Assembly (NCBI RefSeq): GCF_900142005.1
Contig: NZ_FQZL01000005.1
Span: 248,001-312,000 of the forward strand
Origin: Dethiosulfatibacter aminovorans DSM 17477
GTDB lineage: Bacteria; Bacillota; Clostridia; Tissierellales; Dethiosulfatibacteraceae
Direction: 5' to 3'
DNA: 64,000 nt
In this document: in pieces, positions 51,736-61,010 of the stretch
Layout: the number at the start of each line of letters is the position of its first letter
How positions within the stretch are numbered: the first letter of the stretch is position 1
Notes under the pieces: generated by a model
What the model saw: only the letters and a program-made list of their open reading frames with translations
Databases searched by the model: none
Told to the model about the DNA's origin: nothing
Program-made: the position numbers and the translations under genes

Positions 51736-52173
51736 ATGGCAGATTTGTTTGGAAAGATTAAAAAAGGCATAGATAAGGGTATTCATGTTGCAAGTCAGAA
51801 ATCAGGTGAGTTGGTTGAAACCGGCAAGCTTCAGTCGCAAATTATATCCCTTAAAAATGATAAGAAGTCAAGCATAAACGAGCTTGGCAAACTGACTTAT
51901 GAAATGCTGAAAAGCGACAGCTTTGAACTTGAGGTCCTTGAAGAGAAATTCAAGGAAATACTTGAGATTGAGAAGGAAATAGAACAAAAAGAGGAAGCAA
52001 AGAAAAATGTTGACCAGAAGGAAACGGGAGAAACTGAAGAGGTTGAAGCTGAAACTGTGGAAATGTCAACATGCCCAAAATGCGGAGCTGAAAATCCTGC
52101 AGACGCAATGTTCTGCGGAAAATGCGGAACAAAGCTTGGAGAGGAAGCTGAGGAAGCAGAAGAAACTGAATAA
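51736..52173 (+). CDS. zinc-ribbon protein with helical N-terminus
   Basis: The 145-residue protein has a lysine-rich amphipathic helical part (1-95), an acidic linker and a double-CxxC zinc ribbon (CPKCGAENPADAMFCGKCG, about 113-131), then an acidic tail. AGGAGG at 51723-51728 makes ATG 51736 the start, not 51730. Function is unknown; such ribbons are common in small Firmicute proteins with a scaffold role. Confidence 0.85.
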   Translation: MADLFGKIKKGIDKGIHVASQKSGELVETGKLQSQIISLKNDKKSSINELGKLTYEMLKSDSFELEVLEEKFKEILEIEKEIEQKEEAKKNVDQKETGETEEVEAETVEMSTCPKCGAENPADAMFCGKCGTKLGEEAEEAEETE

Positions 52174-52207
52174 GCGACTATTTTGTAACATAAGCAAAGT
52201 TAAAAAA

Positions 52208-52244
52208 TGCTGTCCGGGAGATATCCGGGACAGCTATTTTTTTG
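52208..52244 (+). terminator. terminator of the zinc-ribbon gene
   Basis: GCTGTCCGGG-AGAT-ATCCGGGACAGC followed by TATTTTTTT; the stem has a one-base offset. Confidence 0.85.
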
Positions 52245-52282
52245 TTTAGGTTTCTGCTCTTGAATATTCTGTGGCTTATCTT

Positions 52283-52621
52283 CTATTTGAATTCTCCATT
52301 GACAAGTAGATATCCCTTTTCTATAGGGTGACAGTAGGCGAAGACTGAATTTTCCGGCAGACCGAGTTGCTCTTCTACGAGGTTCGCAGTGGCTTTTGCA
52401 AGATTCTGTATGAATTCCTGCCCGTTTCCTGCTCCGGCTGCAAGGTGCACTGCAGGATAGTCGTCACCTGATCCCTTGAAGAAGGTGTCCTTGTCGTGAT
52501 ATTCAACCATCAGGTTTACCCTGTGCATTTCCAGACTTGTCTTATCTGAAATATCCCTTCCCAGTTTCTCGATATCAAGTTTCATTTCCTTCTTTGGTAC
52601 TTTTACTGTTATAAATGGCAT
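52283..52621 (-). CDS. tautomerase superfamily protein
   Basis: The 112-residue protein begins MPFITVKV, with Pro1 available as the catalytic base after Met removal, and has the beta-alpha-beta halves of the tautomerase/MIF-like fold. The substrate is unknown. AAGGAGGAAATGAC fixes the start. It is monocistronic. Confidence 0.75.
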   Translation of the reverse strand: MPFITVKVPKKEMKLDIEKLGRDISDKTSLEMHRVNLMVEYHDKDTFFKGSGDDYPAVHLAAGAGNGQEFIQNLAKATANLVEEQLGLPENSVFAYCHPIEKGYLLVNGEFK

Positions 52622-52761
52622 GTCATTTCCTCCTTGGATTCATAGGATAATTATATATTCACGGGATATTCATTTCAACGGGAATGTTAAACTATTCCGG
52701 ATTTTATTAAAAAACAAGGAAAAATACTTTAAAATGTGGAAAATCACAAAATATATAGCGG

Positions 52762-53091
52762 ATGATGAAATCCTTGGAATCATTGGGATATGGCGGTTTT
52801 GCATTTTTTTATCATGAGAGAAATAAGTTAATAACTCTTGTGGAGAGAGAGAAAAAAGTTAATAAATATCAATTTGAATTCAAAAATGATATAGTCAAAT
52901 CAACCTAAGTTAAAGAACATGTTGCAGCATTCTTAAGTAATGGTTATCATCAAGGACTTGTCACAAAGGAAAATGTTTACACGATATCATTATCAAATGA
53001 ATTGTGGAAAACAACTTCGATAATTTTCATAGTTGTCATTTTATTGATTTTATTGAACAGAACTTATAAGTTAGACAGTTATGAGAATTAA
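52762..53091 (+). pseudogene. decayed small membrane-protein gene with in-frame TAA
   Basis: One frame runs from ATG 52762 to TAA 53089, broken only by TAA at 52906-52908. Before the break it reads KKVNKYQFEFKNDIVKST; after it reads VKEHVAAFLSNGYHQGLVTK and ends in a hydrophobic helix (SIIFIVVILLILL). The two halves look like one protein of about 109 residues. The start has no good ribosome-binding site. The stop is TAA, so selenocysteine is not an explanation. I do not recognise the family. Confidence 0.5.
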
Positions 53092-53131
53092 TCTAATATT
53101 TGTAATAATAGTAATTTTTAGGAGGATCATT

Positions 53132-54685
53132 TTGGAAAAATTCGATCAAAGAATGGAACAAAAAAAGGAAACAGGAAAAAAAGGCCTCTTCGGCAAATTC
53201 CTGAACAGTATTGAAAGAACTGGAAACAAATTGCCCCATCCTGCAACGCTTTTTCTGCTACTGGCTGTTATTGTTGTGGTCATATCGGAGATAGCTTTCA
53301 GATCAGGTCTGGCAGTCAGTTTCTACGACGCTAAGTACAAGACGGAAAAGACCGTGGAAGCGGTATCAATGTTGAATGCAGAAGGCTTAAGATTCATGCT
53401 TAACAGTGCAACCACGAACTTCACCGGATTCCATCCATTGGGAACAGTGCTGGTTGCAATGCTGGGTGTAGGAATAGCTGAAGGTACGGGTTTGATCAAC
53501 GCTTCGCTGAAGAAACTTGTTTTGAGCACACCGCCCAAGTTGATTACAGCTGTAGTAGTTTTCGCTGGAGTTATGTCAAACGTTGCATCTGATGCAGGTT
53601 ATGTAGTGTTGGTGCCTCTGGGAGCAATAGTATTCGTGAGTATGAATCGTCATCCCCTTGCAGGAATCGCAGCGGCTTTTGCCGGAGTATCAGGTGGTTT
53701 TTCTGCAAACCTGCTGATCGGAACTCTTGATCCACTGCTAAGCGGTATTACAAACGAAGCTCTTGTGGCAGGAAGCATAGAAGCATCCATATTGCCTACA
53801 TCGAACTACTATTTCATGTTTGTTTCTACCTTCCTTATCACTATATTGGGTACTTGGGTTACTGAAAAGATTGTTGAGCCAAGGCTTGGAGAATACAAGG
53901 GAAGCCACAACACGGAAGATTCCATGCTCGTTTCAAGGGATGAAAAGAAAGGTCTTAAGGCTGCAGGTATTGCACTGGCAATCTTTGCAGGAGTGATGCT
54001 TTTCCTTACAGTTCCTGAAAATGCAATGCTTAAGGTTGACGGCAGTTTGAAAGAATTCACATACAACGGACTTGTGCCTACAATAATGCTGTTCTTCCTG
54101 GTACCTGGTCTTGCCTTTGGTATAGCGGCCAAGACAGTGAAAAGCGACAAGGATGTAATAGGCTATATGAGTAAATCCATGTCAACCATGGGAGGATATC
54201 TGGTGCTTTGTTTCTTTGCAGCACAGTTCATCAACTATTTTTCACATACAAACCTTGGTATCATACTTGCAGTAAAGGGAGCAGAGTTCCTTAAGAGCAT
54301 AGGCTTCACAGGATTCCCTCTAATTGTGACATTCATACTCGTGGCTGGTTTCATCAACTTGTTCATAGGGTCCGCATCAGCAAAATGGGGAATCATGGCA
54401 CCTATATTCGTACCTATGATGTATCATCTTGGATTCACTCCTGAATTCACTCAGCTTGCATACAGAATAGGTGATTCATCAACAAACATCATAACTCCTC
54501 TAATGTCTTATTTCGCAGTAATAGTAGTGTTTGCACAGAAATATGACAAGGATTCGGGAATAGGAACACTGATTTCAACAATGGTTCCATATTCAATGAT
54601 ATTCCTTCTTGGATGGACTATCCTTCTTGGAATCTGGTATTTACTTGGATTGCCAATAGGACCTGGTGCATTCATAGGACTTTAG
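53132..54685 (+). CDS. abgT: AbgT family transporter
   Basis: The 517-residue membrane protein has about 12 segments and AbgT-family motifs HPLGTVLVAMLGVGIAEGTGLI (split at residues 100-121) and SASAKWGIMAPIFVPM (about 410). AbgT imports p-aminobenzoyl-glutamate and relatives can export sulfonamides; in peptide fermenters such genes often sit beside M20 peptidases, as here. AGGAGG at 53120 decides TTG 53132. A leaky terminator and the M20 peptidase gene follow on the same strand. Confidence 0.92.
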   Translation: MEKFDQRMEQKKETGKKGLFGKFLNSIERTGNKLPHPATLFLLLAVIVVVISEIAFRSGLAVSFYDAKYKTEKTVEAVSMLNAEGLRFMLNSATTNFTGFHPLGTVLVAMLGVGIAEGTGLINASLKKLVLSTPPKLITAVVVFAGVMSNVASDAGYVVLVPLGAIVFVSMNRHPLAGIAAAFAGVSGGFSANLLIGTLDPLLSGITNEALVAGSIEASILPTSNYYFMFVSTFLITILGTWVTEKIVEPRLGEYKGSHNTEDSMLVSRDEKKGLKAAGIALAIFAGVMLFLTVPENAMLKVDGSLKEFTYNGLVPTIMLFFLVPGLAFGIAAKTVKSDKDVIGYMSKSMSTMGGYLVLCFFAAQFINYFSHTNLGIILAVKGAEFLKSIGFTGFPLIVTFILVAGFINLFIGSASAKWGIMAPIFVPMMYHLGFTPEFTQLAYRIGDSSTNIITPLMSYFAVIVVFAQKYDKDSGIGTLISTMVPYSMIFLLGWTILLGIWYLLGLPIGPGAFIGL

Positions 54686-54721
54686 GATATAAATAACGGG
54701 AATAACGAATCCCATAGTTTA

Positions 54722-54753
54722 AGGGGCATCTTGCAGGTGCCTCTGTATTTTTA
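54722..54753 (+). terminator. weak terminator or attenuator between abgT and peptidase
   Basis: AGGGGCATC-TTGCA-GGTGCCTCT stem followed by GTATTTTT. Confidence 0.6.
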
Positions 54754-54823
54754 CCAGAAAGCAGCTTTGCTGAGTTTGGTCTAAAAATTTTTGAAGATAA
54801 GAGATTGATTTTGGAGGATAAAA

Positions 54824-55933
54824 ATGATAAATAGAGAAAGGCTTGTGGACAGTTTTCTTGAGTATGTGCAGATAGACAGCACGTCCAGGGATGAGATGAA
54901 TTTTGCCGAGCATATCAGGGCTGAGCTTGAATCAATGGGAATGGAAGTGACTGTGGATTCTGCCGGAGACAAGATAGGCGGAAATACCGGCAATATGATA
55001 GGAAAACTGAAGGGAAACAGGAGTGCAGATCCAATACTTTTCAGCTGCCATATGGACACCGTAGTTCCAGGCATCGGTATCAAGCCTGTTGTAAGGGACA
55101 ATACTATATACAGCGATGGTACGACTGTTCTCGGCTCAGACGACAAGGCGGGGATTGCAGTAGTCATAGAGGCTTTGAGGGCTCTTGGTGAGAATTCAAT
55201 TGAGCACGGAACTGTAGAGGTGGTTTTCAGCATTGCTGAAGAAGTAGGATTGATGGGTTCAAAGAATCTGGATTACAGCAGCATTGATTCAAAGATGGCA
55301 TTTGTTCTTGACAGCGGTGGGAGTCCTGGTGAAATCATAGTCAGCGGACCTGCACAGGATAAGATAAGTGCCAGAGTATTTGGAAAGGCTGCCCATGCAG
55401 GTTTGGCACCTGAAAATGGCATCAGCGCAATAAATGTTGCAGCCCAGGCCATCAGCAGGATGAACCTCCTCAGGATTGACGAGAATACAACTGCAAATAT
55501 CGGCAGCATCAACGGCGGTAAAGCTACAAATATCGTAACTCCTGAAGTTGAGATAAAGGCTGAAGCCAGAAGCCTTTGTAATGACAAGCTTCAAAAACAG
55601 TCAGATCATATGGTTGAATGCTTTGAGACAGCTGCAAAGGAGCATGGAGCACAGGTGGAAGTTGAAGTGATTAGGGCATACAATGCATTCAGCGTAGACA
55701 GTGATGAAAATATCGTAAAAATAGCCAGAAAGGCATGCGAGAACATAGGTGTTGACTCTTTCCTCAAGTCATCAGGTGGAGGCAGCGACACAAATGTATT
55801 CAATGAAAATGGAATCAAGGCGGTAAACCTTGGAATAGGAATGAAGAAGGTTCACACCCTGGAGGAGTATATTTCCATAGAGGACCTTGAGAACAGCGCA
55901 AGACTGGTGTTGGAGCTGATCAAGACGGCCTAG
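54824..55933 (+). CDS. M20 peptidase, PepT-like
   Basis: The 369-residue metallopeptidase has SCHMDTVVPG (about 74-83), SDDKAGIA (about 105), catalytic SIAEEVGLMGS (about 136), AAHAG (about 188), and a late GMKKVHTLEEYIS. It resembles peptidase T and YqjE-type enzymes that release amino acids from small peptides in the cytoplasm. It lies 138 bases after abgT and probably acts on what that transporter imports. GGAGG precedes the ATG. Confidence 0.93.
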   Translation: MINRERLVDSFLEYVQIDSTSRDEMNFAEHIRAELESMGMEVTVDSAGDKIGGNTGNMIGKLKGNRSADPILFSCHMDTVVPGIGIKPVVRDNTIYSDGTTVLGSDDKAGIAVVIEALRALGENSIEHGTVEVVFSIAEEVGLMGSKNLDYSSIDSKMAFVLDSGGSPGEIIVSGPAQDKISARVFGKAAHAGLAPENGISAINVAAQAISRMNLLRIDENTTANIGSINGGKATNIVTPEVEIKAEARSLCNDKLQKQSDHMVECFETAAKEHGAQVEVEVIRAYNAFSVDSDENIVKIARKACENIGVDSFLKSSGGGSDTNVFNENGIKAVNLGIGMKKVHTLEEYISIEDLENSARLVLELIKTA

Positions 55934-55972
55934 ACCGTGATTATAAAAAGTTGAAATGACAGAGACTAGACA

Positions 55973-56015
55973 TGAAGCCTGATTTCGAGTGGGAATTCGA
56001 AATCAGGCTTTTGTT
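55973..56015 (+). terminator. terminator of the peptidase gene
   Basis: AAGCCTGATTTCGA / TCGAAATCAGGCTT stem followed by TTGTTTG. Confidence 0.88.
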
Positions 56016-56043
56016 TGTACTTTGTTTCCTTAGCCTTTATAAT
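56015..56043 (+). promoter_or_regulatory. promoter of the sensor operon
   Basis: TTGTAC (56015-56020), 17 bases, TATAAT (56038-56043), 52 bases before the lipoprotein gene. Confidence 0.6.
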
Positions 56044-56095
56044 TATATTAAGAAAGCATCTATTTACAATTGAAAAAACATAGTGGGGATGTCTT

Positions 56096-58192
56096 ATGAA
56101 TGGAAGAAATGCAGTATTGATAATATTGATTTGCCTTGTGGCATTTATTGCAGGGTGTGGGCATGTGGTTGAAAATAGTGATGTTGGCAAGGAACTGATA
56201 ATAGGAAGATACAGCGATTCCATCAGCCTCGATCCTGCGGTTGAGACAGACCGGGAGTCTTTTCAGGTGACGGTGAACATATACGAGACGCTTGTCAGGA
56301 CTGCCGACAACGGAATAGACATATTGCCCGGCTTGGCTGAAGAATGGGAGATGAGTGAAGACGGACTGTCATTTGTCTTTAAATTGAGAGAAGATGTAGT
56401 TTTCCACGATGGGACACTATTTGATGCTGAAGCTGTCGTTTTTAATTTTCAGCGTTGGATGGATGAGGACAACCCTTACCATGTAGGGGAGTTCAGATAC
56501 TGGAATCAGAGCTTCATGGGCGAAAAGGGACTCATAAGGTCAGTAGAGGCCATATCCAAATATGAGGTCAAACTGTTGATGAACGAGCCCTATGCTCCTC
56601 TTTTAGGTACCTTGGCTCTGCCTTCCTTTGGTATTGCAAGCCCTCATGCATTGATGAAGTACAATGATGATATAGGGACCAATCCTGTAGGCACCGGGCC
56701 ATACAGTTTTGAATCCTGGGTCAGAGGCAGTGAAGTTGTTCTTGAAAGATTTGATGACTACTGGGGCGGGGTGCCAGACATATCCAAGGTGATCTTCCGT
56801 CAGCTTGACAGGGAATCGGATTATGTCGAGCTTCTGGAAAAGGGCGAAATACACATAATAATCCAGTTGTCCCAGGAACAGGTACACATGCTGGAGGACA
56901 GCCAGGATACCGAGATACACTATTCACCTTTCATGAATGTAAGTTACATCGCACTAAACAATGAAGTGGAGCCTTTTAATGATGTGAGAGTGAGAAAGGC
57001 GGTTTCCAAACTGATTGACTACGACAAGATGATGAAAACAGCTTTTGATGAATTTGCAAGGCCTGCAGCCACATTCCTTCCGCCTACCATATTGGGATAC
57101 CATGAAGGACTTGCCTTTCAGGAATATGACTTCGCAGGCGCAAGAGAACTCCTGAGGGAGGCCGGTCTTGAAGAAGGTTTTGAAGCTGAACTTTGGGTCA
57201 TGGAGCAGCCGCGTATTTATTATCCGGACCCTTTGAAGGTTGCATACTATATAAAGGAACAGCTCCATGAAGGGGGAATAGAGGTGACTGTCAGAAGTTT
57301 TCCATGGGAGGAATACCTGGAAATCCTGAGAGAAGGAAAGCACCAGATGGCCCTTGCGGGGTGGTCGGGAGATTTTGCCGATCCCGACAATTTTCTCTAT
57401 ACTCTTTTCTTTTCAGAGAATGCGGAGAGGGGAACTGTTTTGAATTATTCCTTCTACAGCAATGACAAGGTTGACCATTTTCTCAAGCAGGGAAGAATCA
57501 TTCAGGACAAGGAGTTCAGGGAGAGCATTTACAGGAATATCCTGGAGATACTTCATGACGAGGTGGCATCCATTCCTCTGACCCATACCATTTCGGCAAT
57601 GGGAATCAACAAACAGGTGAAGGGTTTCAATTATGATATATCCGGATACATTGAAGTTTTTGAGCTGGATTTAGTCAAGGGAGAAAAGGAACTGCTCTTC
57701 TCATCTCTTCCAAGGCCCATTGCTGAAGAGATGCTTCTCATAACCTCGGCAGGGCAGAATACGGATTCCTACATAATCAAGGACATGGCCGACAAACAGA
57801 GGATACACCATTATTTCATGCCCCAGGTTGAGGAAATCAAAATGGACAATGTATCTTCGGTAGCCGTGGTTGTAGGGTACAGCACCATCGGCATGGACTT
57901 GAAGGACAGCAGTATGGAAGAGGAGCTTGACAGGATGGACAATCTTGTCAAATACATAGAACAAAAGGATCTTACGCTGATATCCATAGTTGTAAATGAA
58001 CAGACATTGTCCAATGAAGAAACGGAAAGGCTTTTTTCGAAAGTGTTGCCTCAGTCAGACTATGTAATAATAATGGGGTCAAGGGGAAAAAGTGAAGAAT
58101 ATATTCGGATGGCTCAGGAACACGGAATCCCCGTTACTCTGGTGGAAGATGTAAGGGGACTCAATGAAGCTTTCGTTTCAGCGTTCAGGTAA
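56096..58192 (+). CDS. family 5 solute-binding lipoprotein with extra C-terminal domain
   Basis: The 698-residue protein has a lipobox (FIAGC, Cys21) and an SBP_bac_5 (DppA/OppA-like) fold to about residue 525, with SDSISLDPAVETD, NPVGTGPY and AGWSGDFADPDNFLY. About 160 residues follow (from LLITSAGQNTDSYIIKDMAD) that are not part of normal binding proteins; they remind me of DUF6305, a small secreted family starting with a similar ITSAGQ motif. No ABC permease or ATPase genes follow. Instead a histidine kinase starts 10 bases on. I infer that this is a membrane-anchored ligand sensor for the kinase, not a transport receptor. Confidence 0.85.
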   Translation: MNGRNAVLIILICLVAFIAGCGHVVENSDVGKELIIGRYSDSISLDPAVETDRESFQVTVNIYETLVRTADNGIDILPGLAEEWEMSEDGLSFVFKLREDVVFHDGTLFDAEAVVFNFQRWMDEDNPYHVGEFRYWNQSFMGEKGLIRSVEAISKYEVKLLMNEPYAPLLGTLALPSFGIASPHALMKYNDDIGTNPVGTGPYSFESWVRGSEVVLERFDDYWGGVPDISKVIFRQLDRESDYVELLEKGEIHIIIQLSQEQVHMLEDSQDTEIHYSPFMNVSYIALNNEVEPFNDVRVRKAVSKLIDYDKMMKTAFDEFARPAATFLPPTILGYHEGLAFQEYDFAGARELLREAGLEEGFEAELWVMEQPRIYYPDPLKVAYYIKEQLHEGGIEVTVRSFPWEEYLEILREGKHQMALAGWSGDFADPDNFLYTLFFSENAERGTVLNYSFYSNDKVDHFLKQGRIIQDKEFRESIYRNILEILHDEVASIPLTHTISAMGINKQVKGFNYDISGYIEVFELDLVKGEKELLFSSLPRPIAEEMLLITSAGQNTDSYIIKDMADKQRIHHYFMPQVEEIKMDNVSSVAVVVGYSTIGMDLKDSSMEEELDRMDNLVKYIEQKDLTLISIVVNEQTLSNEETERLFSKVLPQSDYVIIMGSRGKSEEYIRMAQEHGIPVTLVEDVRGLNEAFVSAFR

Positions 58193-58202
58193 GGAGGATG
58201 GA

Positions 58203-59594
58203 ATGGCCGAATACAAGAGAATACTAACAACGACGCTGATGATAATAACAATCGCAGTGTCCTTCATGTTGCCTGGAAGAGTCGACATGTTTTGGGGAAG
58301 AATAATACATGACTTAAGGGAGTCCATTGTTACAGGGAACACAGGACATCTAATACTGGCATCTGCAATCAACGGTTTTGTTTTCATGCTGCAGGCGATT
58401 CTTTTGTTTGTGGGTACCGGACTTCTCATGAGAAGGATTGGAAATGAGAAGGAAAGGATCAAATGCTTCAGGTTCATCCATTTCGCACTGTTCCTGGGGC
58501 TTCAGTGGCTGATCAACGGATGGATGTACGGAATCCATGAGCCGGTAACGGCCCTGGTTGCTTCTTCAGCAACCTTCGGTGCAGTATACATATATTCCGA
58601 TGAGGAAAAGCCCCAGCATTTCATTGAGCAGACCATACTTACAATCCAGTTCTTCTACGCCTTCCAGTGGCTTAATTCAATGCCGGCCCTGGGATTTATG
58701 GGATTTGGTGTTACGGATATTCCCAGCAGCATAAAGATGGCATCTCTGTATCAGGGAAGCGAATCCATCATGAATTTTACGGGGCTTTCATTTTTCATTC
58801 CCTTGGTCTTCAGCGGCATAATAACGAAGATACTTTATGTGCAGCACAGGAGAAGCGTGGCAATGGCCGAGGAGAACATAAGGAACCAGCAGGCCCTGGC
58901 AACCCTGAAGTCAAGGATGCTGGAGAATATGGTTTATGAAGAAATCAACACCCTGACCCACGACTTGAAGACTCCCCTGGTCACCATAAGGGGGCTTAAT
59001 TCCCTGCTTACCATGACAGATGATTCTTCGGTCATCGGTGAATATTCAAAGAGGATTGAAGGGGCCGCAATCAAGATGAATGAAATGATATCCGGCTTTC
59101 TATACGAGTCATCCAGGCAGATTACAAGTGCAGAGGACCTTATGAACTATGTAAGGGCGCAGATACCTCTTGAAGATGAACGGATCAGGATAGACATGGA
59201 TATGGGAGATAACCTGCCAAAGCTTCATATAAACAAGATAAGGGTGTCGAGGGCTCTTGTGAACATAATTGAAAACGCCATAGTGATACCTACAAATGAG
59301 GAATACAAGAAAATAGACATCAGGATACGTGAAAGTGAAGGATATCTTGTTGTAGAGGTGGAGGACAACGGAATAGGTATTCCGGTCGAGAACCTTGACA
59401 GGATCTGGGAGGCTGGATATTCATCCAAGGATACGACTGGACTTGGCCTTGCATTTGTAAAAAAAGTAATAGAAGACAACCTGGGTGATGTAAGGATAGA
59501 CAGCAGGGTAAATGAAGGCACCATAGTGACAATGCGGCTGCCGGGTGCTGAACTCACAGGATTGGAGGAGAAGGATTATGAAGATGAAAGATAA
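58203..59594 (+). CDS. membrane histidine kinase with six-helix input region
   Basis: The 463-residue kinase has about six membrane helices (1-225) with only short loops, then HisKA with phospho-His in THDLKTPLVTIRGL, and HATPase motifs NIIENAI, EVEDNGIGIP and TGLGLAFVKKV. With no large outer domain it would need a partner to detect ligand, which fits the lipoprotein encoded directly before it. AAGGAGG at the end of that gene sets the ATG at 58203. The response-regulator gene overlaps its end by 17 bases. Confidence 0.93.
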   Translation: MAEYKRILTTTLMIITIAVSFMLPGRVDMFWGRIIHDLRESIVTGNTGHLILASAINGFVFMLQAILLFVGTGLLMRRIGNEKERIKCFRFIHFALFLGLQWLINGWMYGIHEPVTALVASSATFGAVYIYSDEEKPQHFIEQTILTIQFFYAFQWLNSMPALGFMGFGVTDIPSSIKMASLYQGSESIMNFTGLSFFIPLVFSGIITKILYVQHRRSVAMAEENIRNQQALATLKSRMLENMVYEEINTLTHDLKTPLVTIRGLNSLLTMTDDSSVIGEYSKRIEGAAIKMNEMISGFLYESSRQITSAEDLMNYVRAQIPLEDERIRIDMDMGDNLPKLHINKIRVSRALVNIIENAIVIPTNEEYKKIDIRIRESEGYLVVEVEDNGIGIPVENLDRIWEAGYSSKDTTGLGLAFVKKVIEDNLGDVRIDSRVNEGTIVTMRLPGAELTGLEEKDYEDER

Positions 59595-60210
59595 ACTGGT
59601 GCTTGTTATTGATGACGATCCGGATATTGTCTATACCATAAAGGAAATTTGCTCTTTTGTTCCCTGCAGGGCGGTGACTGCCCTCAGCGGCATGGAAGGA
59701 CTGGAGCTTTTCAAGGAGCACCGACCCCAGCTTGTCATTGTGGACTATCACATGGCAAACTGGAACGGCATAAAGACCGTCGGTGAAATCAGGAAAATAG
59801 ATGATGCGGTATCCATTCTCGTTCTTACAGCAGATGAGAGGCAGGAAGTATCGGACCGGTTCATGGAAGCAGGTGCTACGGACTTTTCCGTAAAGCCCAT
59901 CAGCGGACCCGATTTGATATCCAGGATCAAGCTTAATTTCCGCATCAACGAAATGCAGCTGCAGAACAAGGAAATAGAGAAGAGCGTGTACATTGAGAAG
60001 GGCGTCAGCTCGGCTACGTTGTCCATACTTACCGACTATCTGCAGAAACAGGAGAAGGAGCTTACAATCCGCGAAATTTCCGATGGTGTCGGATTGGCAT
60101 ATCAGACAGTCCACCGCTATATCAACTATCTTTCGAAAAACGGACTTGTGAAGAGTATACAAACCCACGGAAAAATCGGGCGTCCTCAGAAATACTACAA
60201 GATTATATGA
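59578..60210 (+). CDS. response regulator with CitB/DcuR-like DNA-binding end
   Basis: The 210-residue protein has a receiver domain (DDDPD, phospho-Asp in LVIVDYHMANWNG, Thr in LTADE, Lys in SVKPI) and a C-terminal helix-turn-helix (EISDGVGLAYQTVHRYINYL, about 165-184), close to the CitB/DcuR class that controls carboxylate use. GGAGAAGG precedes ATG 59578 inside the kinase gene. Targets are unknown; AbgT/peptidase just upstream are candidates. Confidence 0.92.
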   Translation: MKMKDKLVLVIDDDPDIVYTIKEICSFVPCRAVTALSGMEGLELFKEHRPQLVIVDYHMANWNGIKTVGEIRKIDDAVSILVLTADERQEVSDRFMEAGATDFSVKPISGPDLISRIKLNFRINEMQLQNKEIEKSVYIEKGVSSATLSILTDYLQKQEKELTIREISDGVGLAYQTVHRYINYLSKNGLVKSIQTHGKIGRPQKYYKII

Positions 60211-60271
60211 CGTTCACGATAATTCGAAAAGACTCAATATCCTGAGAATTTTATTTCTGCTTTTTATAGTA

Positions 60272-60300
60272 TTGTATATTCCATCCACCTTATATATAAT
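60272..60300 (+). promoter_or_regulatory. promoter of the hypothetical anchored protein
   Basis: TTGTAT, 17 bases, TATAAT, 42 bases before the start codon. Confidence 0.6.
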
Positions 60301-60342
60301 GTGAATGAAGAACATTTTATACATCGTATCAGAGGGAAATAT

Positions 60343-60990
60343 ATGAAATCAAACTTTCTAATCAGTGTAGTATTGGTAGTGGTTATACTTGCTGCAACAA
60401 TTTTAGTAAACGAGAATAGAAACCTTAAGGACCTGGGCTATCCGGATGATGAAATCAGGCTCATTAACGACAGCAGGCATGCCGATATTATAGTTGCAAA
60501 CGGCATAACCTATGATCTACTCTTGAATCTGAAGGAACAGATCTACTACAATGAGGAATATCTGGAGCAGTACTGCAGTCTTTTGAACAGAGTGTATACT
60601 GAGGACAGTCTGGAAATATTGACAACCGGAATCAAAGCCTATGTCGACAAGTATGGCGTGTGCGATACCCTTGCTTTCACAAAGGATGACAGGGTGGTGG
60701 AGTCGATAGAAGCAGCCCTGAAGCCCAGTATTTTTGTTTCAAGGAAGCTGTTTCCTCCAACCGGATTGAATGAGGGGTCGGATGCTATAAGGCCTTATAT
60801 AAGGGCGGAAAGCTATTTTGACGGAAATATTGCCAATGAAGTTGAAATTGATGGATTCATAGATACATCCAGGGAAGGAAGCTATATGCTTAGCTTTTAC
60901 GCAAGCGACAGCAGGGGATACAGTGAAGGACTGGATGTGGAAATCATTGTAAGAATACTTGATACAAGAGAGCTTGACAATCCTGAATGA
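60343..60990 (+). CDS. membrane-anchored hypothetical protein with Ig-like end domain
   Basis: The 215-residue protein has one N-terminal membrane helix (about 5-23), an outer region beginning LKDLGYPDDEIRLI, reminiscent of the leader of VanY-type carboxypeptidases, but no peptidase domain. It ends in a domain with FIDTSREGSYMLSFYASDSRGYS (residues about 178-200), typical of DUF5011/Ig-like repeats. GAGGGAAAT supports ATG 60343 over one 14 codons upstream that overlaps no ribosome-binding site. The role is probably at the cell envelope; function unknown. Confidence 0.7.
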   Translation: MKSNFLISVVLVVVILAATILVNENRNLKDLGYPDDEIRLINDSRHADIIVANGITYDLLLNLKEQIYYNEEYLEQYCSLLNRVYTEDSLEILTTGIKAYVDKYGVCDTLAFTKDDRVVESIEAALKPSIFVSRKLFPPTGLNEGSDAIRPYIRAESYFDGNIANEVEIDGFIDTSREGSYMLSFYASDSRGYSEGLDVEIIVRILDTRELDNPE

Positions 60991-61010
60991 TAAACTGCAT
61001 ATAAAAGGGG

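Noticed and set aside
52620..52817. 65-codon ORF downstream of the tautomerase start
   Set aside because: Overlaps the tautomerase promoter region and the decayed gene in another frame; no ribosome-binding site.
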